Positions 16,786 through 26,566 are shown, counted from the first letter of the stretch. The stretch is 64,000 bases of DNA from Rhodobacteraceae bacterium SB2 (GCA_001642945.1 LGRT01000013.1:372001-436000), one strand, 5' to 3'. The notes: a model not told the origin generated them from the letters alone. Made by a program: numbers and translations.

Positions 16786-17877
16786 TTATTGGCCCATCCA
16801 CGCTTGGTAACGCTCTTGCAATTCATCACCGTTATCCGCCCACCAATCAGGGTCAGCAACGATTGAATCTGCCATCACGTCGGCGCGGTTTGGCATATGC
16901 TCAAGGATATTCACACCCGTGTTGAACCAAGGCTCACCGGCGGCGATGATATCCAAAGCAGATGTCCGCATTGGGCCATAATTGATCCAGCGTGCTTGTT
17001 CTGCTTGCGCAGTTGGAGAAGAGGCAAAGCCAGCGAAATCAAGAGCTGCGTCCATGTTTGGAGCGCCGGTCAAGATGCCAATCCATTCTTCTTCCAGAAC
17101 CTGACCATGCCAAATAGACACAAAGTTTGTGCCGTCATTCAGGTTTGCACCACCCACACGGCCGTTATAGGCCAATGACATTGAGACTTCACCCGAAGAA
17201 ACCAGCTCAAGCGGTTTTGCACCAGCAGACCAAAACACAACGTCATCTTTGATTGTGTCAAGCTTTGCAAAGGCACGATCTGCGCCCGCTTCGGTTTCAA
17301 GCGTTGAATAGATATCTTCTTTGGCAACACCATCGGCAAATAGGGCCATTTCTAGGATCGCGTTTGCCCATGTGTGAACGCCGCGCTTGCCAGGGAAGGC
17401 TGCAGTGTCAAAGAAATCCATGATTGTGTCTGGCTGCTCACCAGAAAAAGTACCTTCATTATAGAACGCTTGATATGTCCACCAGATTTGTGGGATCGCG
17501 CATTTATTCGGACGCGGTACCATCAGGTCCTCATCCATGGATTTGCCGTCAGCAGTTTTCACAAAAATATCATCTGGTACTTCGATGAACAGGCCTTCGT
17601 CACAGCCGGTACGGATTTGGTCGGGAAGAACGTCAACGATATCCCAAGTTACATTGCCGCTTTCAACCTGTGTTCTGACTTCGCCCAAACCACCATTGTA
17701 GTTTTCCCAATGGATTGATTTGCCGGTTTTGGCTTCCCATGGCTCACCATAGGCTTTTTGCTGCGACGCCGTGTAACCACCACCCCATGATGTTACGGTC
17801 AGGTCGGATGCTAGCGCACCGGTCGCTGTCAATGCGATCGTTGCAGCAGCCATTTTAAACGTATTTGATAGCTTCAT
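16786..17877 (-). CDS. Periplasmic binding protein, PotD-like family, candidate ectoine receptor
   Basis: 363 residues. The signal peptide ends about residue 23 (TATGALA-S). The mature protein opens with DLTVTSWGGGYTASQQKAYG, the mark of the bacterial extracellular solute-binding family 1/8 cluster annotated as spermidine/putrescine or iron binding. Two lobes follow, with IVDVLPDQIRTGCDEGLF and VSMSLAYNGRVGGANLN at likely ligand-contacting positions. It is preceded by an ATPase gene and followed by two permeases and the eut/doe genes, so ectoine or hydroxyectoine is the predicted ligand. No close match to EhuB or UehA is apparent. Ligand call is inference. Confidence 0.82.
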   Translation of the reverse strand: MKLSNTFKMAAATIALTATGALASDLTVTSWGGGYTASQQKAYGEPWEAKTGKSIHWENYNGGLGEVRTQVESGNVTWDIVDVLPDQIRTGCDEGLFIEVPDDIFVKTADGKSMDEDLMVPRPNKCAIPQIWWTYQAFYNEGTFSGEQPDTIMDFFDTAAFPGKRGVHTWANAILEMALFADGVAKEDIYSTLETEAGADRAFAKLDTIKDDVVFWSAGAKPLELVSSGEVSMSLAYNGRVGGANLNDGTNFVSIWHGQVLEEEWIGILTGAPNMDAALDFAGFASSPTAQAEQARWINYGPMRTSALDIIAAGEPWFNTGVNILEHMPNRADVMADSIVADPDWWADNGDELQERYQAWMGQ

Positions 17878-17897
17878 TCATACTCTCCTTGTTGGTT

Positions 17898-17913
17898 CCC
17901 CGGTTCGCCGGGG
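17898..17913 (-). other. Strong hairpin just upstream of the binding-protein ribosome site
   Basis: Perfect 6-bp GC stem CCCCGG/CCGGGG around a 4-base loop (TTCG on the plus strand, CGAA on the transcript), about 15 bases before the AGGAG of the binding-protein gene. Together with the downstream hairpin it brackets this cistron and may protect a processed message. Confidence 0.55.
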
Positions 17914-17953
17914 TTTCTAATGTGAACGGCAAAAGCCTGCCCACAAATCTTTA

Positions 17954-19045
17954 TCATGCATCAAGTGCACGACAATCACTGACATCCCAGCTGACGGTGG
18001 TTTTTTCACCCACATTCAAATGCGTGTGGCCGGCTGAGTTGGCAACTTTCACAACGAAATCTTCGTTGCCCATAACGTTCATGCGGCAGCGGATATGGTC
18101 TCCAAGGTAAATGAGCTCTTTAACCTCTGCATCAATCGCGTTTGAACCACTTTTTTGCCCCAACTGCACCCGCTCGGGGCGGATCGATAACACCGTTTTT
18201 GTACCCACGCCACCACAATTAATCGCCAGCGCTTCGCCTTTTGAACCATTGCCATAATCAACGATGGCGGTATCGCCTTTCAGCTCGGAAACGGTGGCTT
18301 CAATGCGATTATTTTCACCGATAAATTGCGCCACAAAGGCGTTGTCAGGTCGTTCATATAGGTCGCTTGGCGGCGCCAGCTGCTGGATAATACCATCGTC
18401 AAACACGGCGATACGGTCTGACATGGTGAGCGCTTCGGATTGATCATGCGTCACATAAACAACGGTGACGCCAAGCCTGTCATGCAAATGCTTGATTTCA
18501 AATTGCATATGTTCGCGCAGCTGTTTGTCAAGTGCTCCCAAGGGTTCATCCATTAAGACCAGATCGGGTTCAAATACCAAGGAACGCGCCAGAGCAATCC
18601 GTTGCTGCTGCCCGCCAGAAAGCTGCGCGGGGCGGCGATTGCCAAAGGCGCTCATTTGCACCATGTCCAGCGCTTTTTTAACGTTGGCTTCCCGCTCTGA
18701 TTTGCTTTGTCCGCGCACTTCTAAAGGAAAGGCTAGGTTTTCGTTCACCGTCATATGCGGAAATAGCGCGTAGTTTTGAAACACCATGCCGATTCCACGC
18801 TTGTGAGGGGGTATATTATTGATCGGTTTGCCTCCCAATAAAATCTCACCATGGGTGGCTGTTTCAAAACCGGCCAACATCATAAGGCAGGTTGTTTTAC
18901 CCGATCCAGAGGGCCCGAGCATCGTTAAAAATTCACCTTTGCCAACACTCAGGTTTAAATCTTTAACAACTAAATTTTCGCCATCATAACTTTTTTGTAC
19001 TTTTGTGAATTCTACGAATCCCATTTCGCCAGAGTCAGTTGTCAA
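17954..19045 (-). CDS. ABC transporter ATP-binding protein, PotA-like, ectoine cluster
   Basis: 363 residues. Walker A GPSGSGKTT (about 44-52), Q-loop MVFQNYALFPH, signature LSGGQQQRIALARS, Walker B LVLMDEPLGALD and switch histidine in VTHDQSEAL are intact, with a C-terminal TOBE regulatory region. A TTG start at 19045 has AGGTG just upstream; ATG at 19024 is the alternative but lacks a ribosome site. It is the first gene of the presumed transport-plus-catabolism operon, with a 239-bp region to the divergent deacetylase gene that should contain the promoter. Confidence 0.87.
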   Translation of the reverse strand: MTTDSGEMGFVEFTKVQKSYDGENLVVKDLNLSVGKGEFLTMLGPSGSGKTTCLMMLAGFETATHGEILLGGKPINNIPPHKRGIGMVFQNYALFPHMTVNENLAFPLEVRGQSKSEREANVKKALDMVQMSAFGNRRPAQLSGGQQQRIALARSLVFEPDLVLMDEPLGALDKQLREHMQFEIKHLHDRLGVTVVYVTHDQSEALTMSDRIAVFDDGIIQQLAPPSDLYERPDNAFVAQFIGENNRIEATVSELKGDTAIVDYGNGSKGEALAINCGGVGTKTVLSIRPERVQLGQKSGSNAIDAEVKELIYLGDHIRCRMNVMGNEDFVVKVANSAGHTHLNVGEKTTVSWDVSDCRALDA

Positions 19046-19284
19046 AAGGCACCTACCAGTGTGAATTGTTTCTCAGTTGGAATAATTCAAACATATGGTC
19101 GTAGATATGGCAATAGGCAGCGCTTTTTAGTTTAAAAACGACATAGCCGTTTCGCGTTTGCGTCTTTGCAGTTGATGGCCGAGCTTAATTCAATCGAAAT
19201 GTTAGAATGATTCTGCCTTGCTGTTGGTAGTTTTTTCTCAATAAAATGTCTCACATGCGATAAATTTTAGAAGCGATTAAAATT

Positions 19285-20217
19285 ATGTCTTCAAGAACTG
19301 TTCTGATCACGCACCCTGATTGCCTCGGCCATGAAACACCGCAAGGCCATCCGGAACAAATCGCCCGGCTAGAAGTTTTGTTAAAAGCGCTTGAGCGCTT
19401 GCCTGTAGAGGTTTTGTCAGCGCCTTTGGCGCAAGAGGCCGATCTTTTAAGCGTACATCCACAGCATTATCTTGACGCGCTGCGCGCAGCGTCCCCAGCG
19501 CATGGCAGCGCCGCGCTGGATGCAGATACGCATCTGTCTGCGGGCTCGTTGAAGGCAGCTTATCGGGCGGCTGGCGGCGTTTTATTGGCTGTAGATCAGG
19601 TTCTTTCGGGCGCTGCGCAAAATGCTTTTGTGGCCACGCGCCCGCCTGGACATCACGCTGAAACCGCCAAAGCGATGGGGTTTTGCCTTTTTGGAAATGC
19701 TGCTTTGGGGGCAAAATATGCGCTAGATCGATATGGATTGCAGCGCGTGGCTGTGGTGGATTTTGATGTGCATCACGGCAATGGCACGCAGGATCTGCTT
19801 TGGGAAGAGCCGCGCGCTTTGTTTGTCAGCACGCATCAGATGCCACTTTGGCCAGGTAGCGGTGCGCCGGACGAGAAAGGCGCGTTTGACAATATTATAA
19901 ATCTGCCGCTTGCGCCTGAAACCGATGGGCAAGCGATGCGGACGCTGTATCGGGAAACCGTCCTGCCACATTTACGGGCGTTCCGGCCGGATTTGCTGAT
20001 TATTTCAGCTGGGTTTGACGCGCATTCCTCGGATCCTTTGGCGCAATTAAACTGGCGCGTTGAAGATTTTGCTTGGCTCACGCAGAAATTATGCGCTTTG
20101 GCAGCAGAACTCTGCCAAGGACGGGTGGTCTCGGTGCTCGAAGGCGGCTATGATTTGCCTGCTTTGGCTGCATCGGCCAAAGCCCATGTTGAAAAATTAT
20201 TGGAGGCGACAAAATGA
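19285..20217 (+). CDS. Histone deacetylase-family amidohydrolase
   Basis: 310 residues of the arginase/deacetylase fold. The catalytic His pair and zinc ligands are visible in RPPGHHAE (about 117-124) and VVDFDVHHGNGTQD (about 157-170), with a further metal aspartate and tyrosine near SAGFDAH and LEGGYD. Bacterial members act on acetylated lysines, polyamines or other small acetamides. The gene overlaps xseB by four bases (ATGA), a common arrangement in Rhodobacterales where it heads the xseB-ispA-dxs string. Substrate not inferable. Confidence 0.9.
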   Translation: MSSRTVLITHPDCLGHETPQGHPEQIARLEVLLKALERLPVEVLSAPLAQEADLLSVHPQHYLDALRAASPAHGSAALDADTHLSAGSLKAAYRAAGGVLLAVDQVLSGAAQNAFVATRPPGHHAETAKAMGFCLFGNAALGAKYALDRYGLQRVAVVDFDVHHGNGTQDLLWEEPRALFVSTHQMPLWPGSGAPDEKGAFDNIINLPLAPETDGQAMRTLYRETVLPHLRAFRPDLLIISAGFDAHSSDPLAQLNWRVEDFAWLTQKLCALAAELCQGRVVSVLEGGYDLPALAASAKAHVEKLLEATK

Positions 20218-20456
20218 GCCAAACCCCTGTAGATCAAATGAGTTTTGAACAAGCAATGGCCGAACTTGAGCAGGTGGTTGGTCAGCTTGAGCGCGGGGAT
20301 GTTGCTTTAGAGCAATCAATTCAGCTTTATGAACGTGGGGCTGAGTTGAAAAAACGCTGCGCGGATAAATTGAAAGAAGCCGAAGAAAAAGTGAATGCAA
20401 TCACTTTAGACGCCAATGGCGCCGCCAGCGGCACCACTTCCGTTCCCGATCTTTGA
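20214..20456 (+). CDS. xseB: Exodeoxyribonuclease VII small subunit
   Basis: 80 residues. The core MSFEQAMAELEQVVGQLERG followed by VALEQSIQLYERGAELKKRC is the standard XseB helical hairpin that binds the large subunit in the single-strand exonuclease. The C-terminal tail of about 15 residues is low in complexity. The start overlaps the deacetylase stop and the end overlaps the ispA start, indicating one transcript. The large subunit gene is not in the window. Confidence 0.95.
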   Translation: MSQTPVDQMSFEQAMAELEQVVGQLERGDVALEQSIQLYERGAELKKRCADKLKEAEEKVNAITLDANGAASGTTSVPDL

Positions 20457-21325
20457 TGTTTCGCGCCGCACTTGAGGCCAATGCTGCGCATGTGCAAGCG
20501 CATTTGGATCAGCAATTGGCCTTGCTTGAAACCTCAGAAGTGGCCAAAGCGATGGCCTATAGTCTGCAAGGGGGAAAGCGTCTGCGGGCGTTTTTGGTCA
20601 TGCAGAGCGCGGCGCTGTTCGATATCGGCCCCAGCCAGGCTATTTGGCCTGCTTGCGCGATTGAAGCGGTGCATGCCTATTCCTTAGTGCATGACGATCT
20701 GCCTTGCATGGATGATGATGATCTGCGCCGCGGCAAGCCAACCGTGCATAAGGCCTGGGATCAGGCCACGGCCGTTTTAACAGGTGATGCGCTGCACGCT
20801 TTTGGGTTCGAGCTCAGTTTAAACCCGCAGGCCAGCCCTGATCCGGCGATTCGTGCAGATCTGGCGCTGTCATTGGCGCAAGCCGGGGGCGCAGGGGGTA
20901 TGGTTTTGGGGCAGGCTTTGGATATCGCGGCCGAAACCGCGGCCCAGCCTTTAACGCTTGAAGAAATTATTACGCTGCAACAGGGAAAAACCGGCGCGTT
21001 GATTGCCTGGTCGGCAGAAGCGGGCGCGCGCTTGGCAGCTGAAGATATCGCGCCCTTGACGGCCTATGCGCGCGCGATCGGTTTGGCCTTTCAAATTGCT
21101 GATGACATTCTAGATGTTGAGGGAGATCCGGAAAAAGCTGGCAAACGGTTGCAAAAAGATGAGGCGGCCGGCAAAGCGACATTCGTAACATTGCTTGGCT
21201 TAGACGGTGCAAAGCGGCGTGCCAAAGCGCTGGTGGCCAACGCCTGCGACGCATTGGCACCCTTTGGATCTGAGGCAAACAGCTTGCAGCGCTGCGCCGA
21301 GTTCATTATTGCCCGCGATAATTAA
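20456..21325 (+). CDS. ispA: Polyprenyl (farnesyl) diphosphate synthase
   Basis: 289 residues. Both aspartate-rich motifs are present: DDLPCMDDDDLRRGKPT (about 80-96) and DDILDVEGD (about 216). GGKRLRAFLV near residue 40 binds diphosphate. It condenses isopentenyl and dimethylallyl diphosphates to farnesyl diphosphate. ATG at 20456 overlaps the xseB TGA (TGATG); a TTG one codon earlier is less likely. It lies between xseB and dxs, the typical alpha- and gammaproteobacterial isoprenoid cluster. Confidence 0.93.
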   Translation: MFRAALEANAAHVQAHLDQQLALLETSEVAKAMAYSLQGGKRLRAFLVMQSAALFDIGPSQAIWPACAIEAVHAYSLVHDDLPCMDDDDLRRGKPTVHKAWDQATAVLTGDALHAFGFELSLNPQASPDPAIRADLALSLAQAGGAGGMVLGQALDIAAETAAQPLTLEEIITLQQGKTGALIAWSAEAGARLAAEDIAPLTAYARAIGLAFQIADDILDVEGDPEKAGKRLQKDEAAGKATFVTLLGLDGAKRRAKALVANACDALAPFGSEANSLQRCAEFIIARDN

Positions 21326-21342
21326 CAAAGCGATAAGGCCAG

Positions 21343-23268
21343 ATGACTGAGCGCCCCTATACCCCTTTGCTGGATCAAGTGCATGAGCCGGCGGATCTTA
21401 ATTCGTTGAGCGATGCTGAGTTGCATCAATTGGCCGAGGAATTGCGCGCTGAAACCATTTCAGTTGTTTCTGAGACGGGGGGGCATTTGGGCGCTGGCTT
21501 GGGCGTGATTGAATTAACGGTGGCGCTGCACGCGGTGTTTCAGGCGCCCAAAGATAAGCTCATCTGGGATGTCAGCCATCAAAGCTATCCGCATAAAATC
21601 TTAACCGGGCGGCGCGATAAGATGCGCAGTTTGCGCCAGAAAGATGGAATCAGCGGTTTCACCAAGCGCAGCGAAAGCCCCTATGATCCTTTTGGCGCAG
21701 CCCATTCCAGCACGTCGATTAGCGCTGCGTTGGGCTTCGCGGTTGCTGGGGATTTGGGCGGGCAAAGCGAGACTGGCCATGGGGATGCGATCGCGGTAAT
21801 CGGCGATGGTGCGATGAGCGCGGGCATGGCTTATGAGGCGATGAACAATGCGGGCCATTTGAAGAAGCGCCTGATCGTGATTTTGAACGATAATGAAATG
21901 TCGATCGCGCCGCCTGTCGGTGCGCTTTCCACCTATTTGTCACAGCTTTATGCCGGGGCGCCCTTTCAAGATCTTAAAGATGTGGCAAAAGGGGCGATAA
22001 GCTTTCTACCCGAGCCTTTTCGCGAAGGTGCCAAACGCGCAAAAGATATGCTCAAGGGCATGGCCGTCGGGGGCACTTTGTTTGAAGCTTTGGGGTTTTC
22101 TTATTTGGGGCCTATAGATGGCCATGATCTGGATCAGTTGTTGCCAATTTTACGCACTGTCCAGCAGCGGGCCGATGGGCCAATTTTACTGCATGTGATC
22201 ACCAAAAAAGGTCGCGGCTACAGCCCTGCAGAACAGGCGCGCGATAAAGGTCATGCAACGGCAAAATTCGATGTGATGACGGGCGCGCAGCAAAAGGCAG
22301 CGTCAAACGCGCCCAGCTACACCAAAGTTTTCGCCGATAGCCTGTTGCGCGAAGCCGGTGAAGACCCTCGCATCTGCGCCGTCACAGCTGCGATGCCCGA
22401 TGGAACTGGATTAAACCTGTTTGCGCAGCGTTACCCGTCGCGCTGTTTTGATGTGGGCATTGCCGAACAGCATGGGGTGACTTTTGCCGCTGGATTGGCG
22501 GCTGGCGGCATGAGGCCGTTTTGCGCGATGTATTCTACCTTTTTGCAACGCGGATATGATCAGATCGTGCATGATGTGGCGATCCAAAATCTGCCTGTGC
22601 GTTTCGCGATTGATCGCGCCGGTCTGGTGGGGGCAGATGGCGCCACGCATGCTGGCAGTTTTGATGTGGCCTATCTGAGCAATTTGCCTGGAATGGTGGT
22701 GATGGCGGCCGCGGATGAGGCTGAACTGGTGCATATGGTGGCCACGGCCGCCGCGTATGATGCGGGGCCGATTGCCTTTCGTTATCCGCGTGGAGATGGC
22801 GAAGGCGTTGAGTTGCCCGAACGCGGAACTGTGTTGGAAATCGGTAAAGGCCGGCATATTCAAGCGGGCAGCCGCGTAGCGATTTTGTCTTTTGGCACGC
22901 GGTTGGGTGAAGTGATCAAGGCGGCCGAACTTTTAAACGCGCAGGGCATCACTCCCACTATCGCCGATGCGCGCTTTGCCAAACCGCTGGATCAGGCGCT
23001 TATTCTATCTTTGGCAGAAGACCATGAAGCGTTTATCACCGTTGAGGAAGGCGCTATTGGTGGTTTTGGCTCGCATGTTATGCAGTTACTTGCCGATCAC
23101 GGCGTTTTTGATGCGGGCTTAAAATTCCGCTCAATGGTGTTTCCTGATGAGTTTATTGAACAAGCAAGCCCGACGGATATGTATAACACGGCCGGTTTAA
23201 ACGCGCAGCATATTGCCGAAAAAGTTATGGGTTTGTTGCAACAGAGGAAAGCAATTGCGCAGGGCTAA
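21343..23268 (+). CDS. dxs: 1-deoxy-D-xylulose-5-phosphate synthase
   Basis: 641 residues, full length. The thiamine diphosphate motif [18 protein letters not shown] (about 147) and the early [14 protein letters not shown] are intact. In the second half [13 protein letters not shown] and the transketolase C-terminal domain follow. It joins pyruvate and glyceraldehyde 3-phosphate in the first step of the non-mevalonate isoprenoid pathway. It follows ispA by 17 bases and is the last gene of the HDAC-xseB-ispA-dxs run. Confidence 0.96.
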   Translation: MTERPYTPLLDQVHEPADLNSLSDAELHQLAEELRAETISVVSETGGHLGAGLGVIELTVALHAVFQAPKDKLIWDVSHQSYPHKILTGRRDKMRSLRQKDGISGFTKRSESPYDPFGAAHSSTSISAALGFAVAGDLGGQSETGHGDAIAVIGDGAMSAGMAYEAMNNAGHLKKRLIVILNDNEMSIAPPVGALSTYLSQLYAGAPFQDLKDVAKGAISFLPEPFREGAKRAKDMLKGMAVGGTLFEALGFSYLGPIDGHDLDQLLPILRTVQQRADGPILLHVITKKGRGYSPAEQARDKGHATAKFDVMTGAQQKAASNAPSYTKVFADSLLREAGEDPRICAVTAAMPDGTGLNLFAQRYPSRCFDVGIAEQHGVTFAAGLAAGGMRPFCAMYSTFLQRGYDQIVHDVAIQNLPVRFAIDRAGLVGADGATHAGSFDVAYLSNLPGMVVMAAADEAELVHMVATAAAYDAGPIAFRYPRGDGEGVELPERGTVLEIGKGRHIQAGSRVAILSFGTRLGEVIKAAELLNAQGITPTIADARFAKPLDQALILSLAEDHEAFITVEEGAIGGFGSHVMQLLADHGVFDAGLKFRSMVFPDEFIEQASPTDMYNTAGLNAQHIAEKVMGLLQQRKAIAQG

Positions 23269-23596
23269 GCCGACGCTTCTTGCCTGTTTGTACTGAAACG
23301 AAAAAACCGTTTGCGGGCCTAACGCGGTGGCCGCATCTGGTTTGAGAGAATTGCAAAATCTCTTCAATGTCTGCTTGGGGCGGATGGCGCTGACTTAAAA
23401 CGGCTTAACCTTTGTAAAGCGGGCCTGCGCCGGTTTGGTTGAAAGGGTTTCAGCTTTTTTCAAAGATTTTCTGACGGGCACTTAAAAGGAAGTGATGCGC
23501 CATTTTGATCCGCCGTGCTGAAGAATGGCGGCTTGGACGTAAAAGCCACGTTGATAAGCCGCTATTTTCTATAGCGCCTTTGCGAGCGCCGTTCAG
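23269..23596. other. Intergenic region between convergent dxs and SDR genes
   Basis: About 330 bp without a convincing coding frame. A weak inverted repeat CCGCC...GGCGG (about 23511-23533) is the only structure I see. The length is unusual for a convergent pair and it may hold decayed sequence. Confidence 0.4.
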
Positions 23597-24463
23597 TTAC
23601 GATTGGTTTTTGGTTTCTTCTTCCAACAAGGCGGGCAGACCGTCACGATAGCTGGGATAAAGCAGGTTTACACCAAGCTCGGTTTTAATGCGCTGGTTGC
23701 GAACTTTTTTGCTTTCGGCGTAAAAACTGCGCGCCATCGGGCTTAGATCGGCCTTTTCAAACGCGATTTCTGCTGGCAAAGGCGTGTTCAGCAAGGCGGC
23801 CGCATGTCCGATCACGTCTTGTGGAGGGGCCGGATCATCATCGCATACGTTATAGATCGCGCCAGGATTGGGCGAGTGCAGCGAGGCTTTTAACACTTGT
23901 GCAATATCGGCCACATGGATGCGGCTGAAAATTTGATTGGGTTTTATAATGCGCTGGGCTGTGCCTTGGCGCACCTTTGAAAACGGGCCTCGGCCAGGGC
24001 CATAAATTCCGGCCAAACGAAAAATATGCAAAGGCAAATCTGGTATTGCCTGCCAGGCCTGCTCGGCGTTTAAACGCAGCTTGCCCCGGCGGGTCGACGG
24101 GGTAAGAGGCGTGGTTTCATCGACCCAATTGCCCGCATGATCGCCATAAACGCCCGTGGTGGATAAATAGCCTAGCCAGTCCAGTTTAGGCCCCTGTTTT
24201 TTAAAGAAAGACGAAAACCGGCCCAGAACCGGATCTCCCTGCGCCTCGGGCCCGGCTGAAATCAAAACCGCATCCGCGCGCGCCAAAGCGGCGTCGATAT
24301 CGGGGCTGTCCCAAAGCAAAGGGGTAACGTTGTCTTGGCGCATCTGCTCTTGCTTTTCAGGCTTGCGGGTGGTGCCCGTAATGGCCCAATCTGTTTTGGG
24401 CAGCGCGCGTGAAAGCGCTTGCGCTGTATATCCATGTCCGAATGAAAAAAGATGTTTCTGCAT
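23597..24463 (-). CDS. NAD(P)-dependent epimerase/short-chain reductase, YeeZ-like
   Basis: 288 residues of the extended SDR superfamily. The N-terminal cofactor segment reads LFSFGHGYTAQALSRAL, a GxGxxG variant as in YeeZ/ladderane-type NAD-dependent epimerases. LDWLGYLSTTGVYGDHAG carries the catalytic serine/threonine and tyrosine region, and GIYGPGRGPF follows. Substrate is unknown. Divergent from the methyltransferase gene at 24552 with 88 bases between. Confidence 0.85.
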   Translation of the reverse strand: MQKHLFSFGHGYTAQALSRALPKTDWAITGTTRKPEKQEQMRQDNVTPLLWDSPDIDAALARADAVLISAGPEAQGDPVLGRFSSFFKKQGPKLDWLGYLSTTGVYGDHAGNWVDETTPLTPSTRRGKLRLNAEQAWQAIPDLPLHIFRLAGIYGPGRGPFSKVRQGTAQRIIKPNQIFSRIHVADIAQVLKASLHSPNPGAIYNVCDDDPAPPQDVIGHAAALLNTPLPAEIAFEKADLSPMARSFYAESKKVRNQRIKTELGVNLLYPSYRDGLPALLEEETKNQS

Positions 24464-24551
24464 AGGCTATTTGCCCATGTTCGCGCAGCACCCGCAAGCT
24501 GCTTTGATAATTTTGCTTGATTTTTCATAACCGTCCTGCTGCACTCGCTGG

Positions 24552-25187
24552 ATGAGTGAAAAAGATCCTGATTTAAAAGCGGCTTATGCCCTGTCCGGCG
24601 CCGAAGAAAACAGGGCGCTCTATGCGCGTTGGGCGCCCGATTATGATCGGGGCTTTGCGGCGGATATGGATTATATCTTACCCCAACACGTCGCATTATA
24701 TTTTAATAGGTTTGATTCTGAGGGGCCTGTTTTAGATGTCGGGGCGGGCACCGGCTTGCTGGGCGTTTGTTTAGCGGATCAGGACACTGGTCCGATTGAT
24801 GCGTTGGATCTTTCGTCTGAAATGCTTGAGGTTGCGCGACAAAAGAATATCTATCGCGATTTAATTACAGCGGATTTAGAACAAGCTTTGCTGCTGCCGG
24901 CTGCGCATTATGGCGCGGTGGTCAGCGCCGGTACATTTACCAATGGTCATTTGGGCCCGGATGTTCTGGATGCGCTGATAGATCTGGGCAAACCCTCGGC
25001 GCTGTTTGTGGTTTCCATCAACGCCGCGCATTGGCAAAGCCAAGGCTTCGCGCGCAAATTTTCGGCTCTGGCCGGCGTAGTTTCGGATTTAAAAGTTTTT
25101 GAGGTGCCCATTTACGGCGCGCAGGCACGCGGAGCGCATAGCGCTGATCTTGCAAAGATTGCGGTTTTTCGACGGGCGGCGCCATAG
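24552..25187 (+). CDS. Class I SAM-dependent methyltransferase
   Basis: 211 residues. The SAM-binding motif I is VLDVGAGTGLLGVCLA (about 61-76), followed by ALDLSSEMLEVARQK and the motif around GAVVSAGTFTNGHLGPD. An N-terminal YARWAPDYDRGFAADMDY is typical of small-molecule methyltransferases of the Methyltransf_11/25 group. No substrate can be inferred. The start has only a weak ribosome site. Confidence 0.86.
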   Translation: MSEKDPDLKAAYALSGAEENRALYARWAPDYDRGFAADMDYILPQHVALYFNRFDSEGPVLDVGAGTGLLGVCLADQDTGPIDALDLSSEMLEVARQKNIYRDLITADLEQALLLPAAHYGAVVSAGTFTNGHLGPDVLDALIDLGKPSALFVVSINAAHWQSQGFARKFSALAGVVSDLKVFEVPIYGAQARGAHSADLAKIAVFRRAAP

Positions 25188-25278
25188 CTAAAAAATTGTA
25201 TGATAAGTGACGGAACGTTTTGGCTGACAGGGCGCGTTTTGGCTTTTAGCACTACGGGAAAGATAACAGGGGTGGAAG

Positions 25279-26460
25279 ATGAACGAGATTGTGATTTTAG
25301 ACGGCGCACGCACCGCAATTGGAACTTTTGGCGGGATGTTGGCCGGAACCTCTCCCATCGAATTGGCAACGGTTGTTAGCAAAGCGGCGCTGGAAAGATC
25401 CGGGGTTGAGGGCGCACAAATTGGCCAGGTTGCCTTCGGTCATGTGATCAATACGGAACCTAAAGATATGTATTTAAGCCGGGTTGCAGCCCTGCAGGCT
25501 GGTGTGTCTGAAACGACAGCGGCAATGAATGTGAACCGGCTTTGCGGATCCGGGGCGCAAGCGATTGTTTCGGTCATTCAATCTTTGATGCTGGGGGATG
25601 CCGATTTTGGATTGGCTGGCGGTGCAGAAAATATGAGTCGTTCTCCGTTTATTTTGCAGGATCAGCGTTGGGGGGCAAAAATGGGCGATGTGCGCACGTT
25701 GGATATGATGCTTGGGGCGCTGAATTGTCCTTTTGGCACCGGTCATATGGGCGTTACGGCGGAAAATGTGGCGGCAGAGCATGATGTTTCAAGGGCGGAA
25801 CAAGATGCGTTTGCGATGACCAGTCAAACCCGCGCGGCTGCCGCCATCCGTAATGGGCGTTTTGAAGACCAGATTACTCCGGTATCGGTAATAGTGAAGC
25901 GCGATAAGGTTGATTTTATTTGCGATGAACACCCCAAACAGACGGATGAGGCCGCGTTGGCCGGGTTACGCCCGGTGTTCCAAAAAGACGGCTCGGTGAC
26001 GGCGGGCAATGCGTCGGGGATCAATGATGGCGCTGCAGCCTTGGTTTTGGCGCAAGCCTCTGCTGCGCAAATGGCAGGGCTGCGCCCGCGGGCGCGGGTG
26101 TTGGGATATGCGCATGCGGGCGTGCGCCCCGCGGTGATGGGGATTGGGCCCATACCCGCCGTGCAAAACCTATTGCAAAAAACTGGTCTGAACGTTGAAG
26201 ATTTTGACGTGATTGAATCCAACGAAGCTTTTGCGGCGCAGGCTTTGGCGGTTAATAAAGCCTTGGGGCTGGATGAAGCGCGGGTGAACCCAAATGGCGG
26301 CGCGATCGCACTGGGCCATCCGGTTGGCGCCACCGGAGCGATTTTGGTGATAAAAGCTTTGCATGAGCTGGAACGCACCCAATCAGACCGCGCCTTGATC
26401 ACCATGTGTATTGGGGGTGGTCAGGGGATCGCTTTGGCCATTGAACGGATTGCGGCCTAA
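25279..26460 (+). CDS. Acetyl-CoA C-acetyltransferase / beta-ketothiolase
   Basis: 393 residues, standard thiolase length. The nucleophilic cysteine is in NRLCGSGAQA (about residue 89), and the second-half active-site elements are ESNEAFAAQAL, GGAIALGHPVGATGA and the acid/base cysteine in TMCIGGGQG. It catalyses reversible condensation of acetyl-CoA with acyl-CoA, serving polyhydroxybutyrate or fatty acid metabolism (PhaA/BktB type). It stands alone; no phaB/phaC is in the window. Confidence 0.92.
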   Translation: MNEIVILDGARTAIGTFGGMLAGTSPIELATVVSKAALERSGVEGAQIGQVAFGHVINTEPKDMYLSRVAALQAGVSETTAAMNVNRLCGSGAQAIVSVIQSLMLGDADFGLAGGAENMSRSPFILQDQRWGAKMGDVRTLDMMLGALNCPFGTGHMGVTAENVAAEHDVSRAEQDAFAMTSQTRAAAAIRNGRFEDQITPVSVIVKRDKVDFICDEHPKQTDEAALAGLRPVFQKDGSVTAGNASGINDGAAALVLAQASAAQMAGLRPRARVLGYAHAGVRPAVMGIGPIPAVQNLLQKTGLNVEDFDVIESNEAFAAQALAVNKALGLDEARVNPNGGAIALGHPVGATGAILVIKALHELERTQSDRALITMCIGGGQGIALAIERIAA

Positions 26461-26474
26461 TCAAGGCCATTTTT
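26454..26474 (+). terminator. Short rho-independent terminator of the thiolase gene
   Basis: GGCCT-AATCA-AGGCC stem-loop overlapping the thiolase stop codon, followed by ATTTTTG. Confidence 0.6.
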
Positions 26475-26566
26475 GTTAAACAGGATATGCGGGTTTTAAA
26501 CAGTTTTTAAGATAGCTTGGGATATTTTCTTGCGATTGATTGCATCGTTCCCAAGAGATCCCAGCG

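Noticed and set aside
23269-23596. Structured RNA gene in the dxs-SDR gap
   Set aside because: Only weak inverted repeats are visible and no known RNA family pattern could be recognised.
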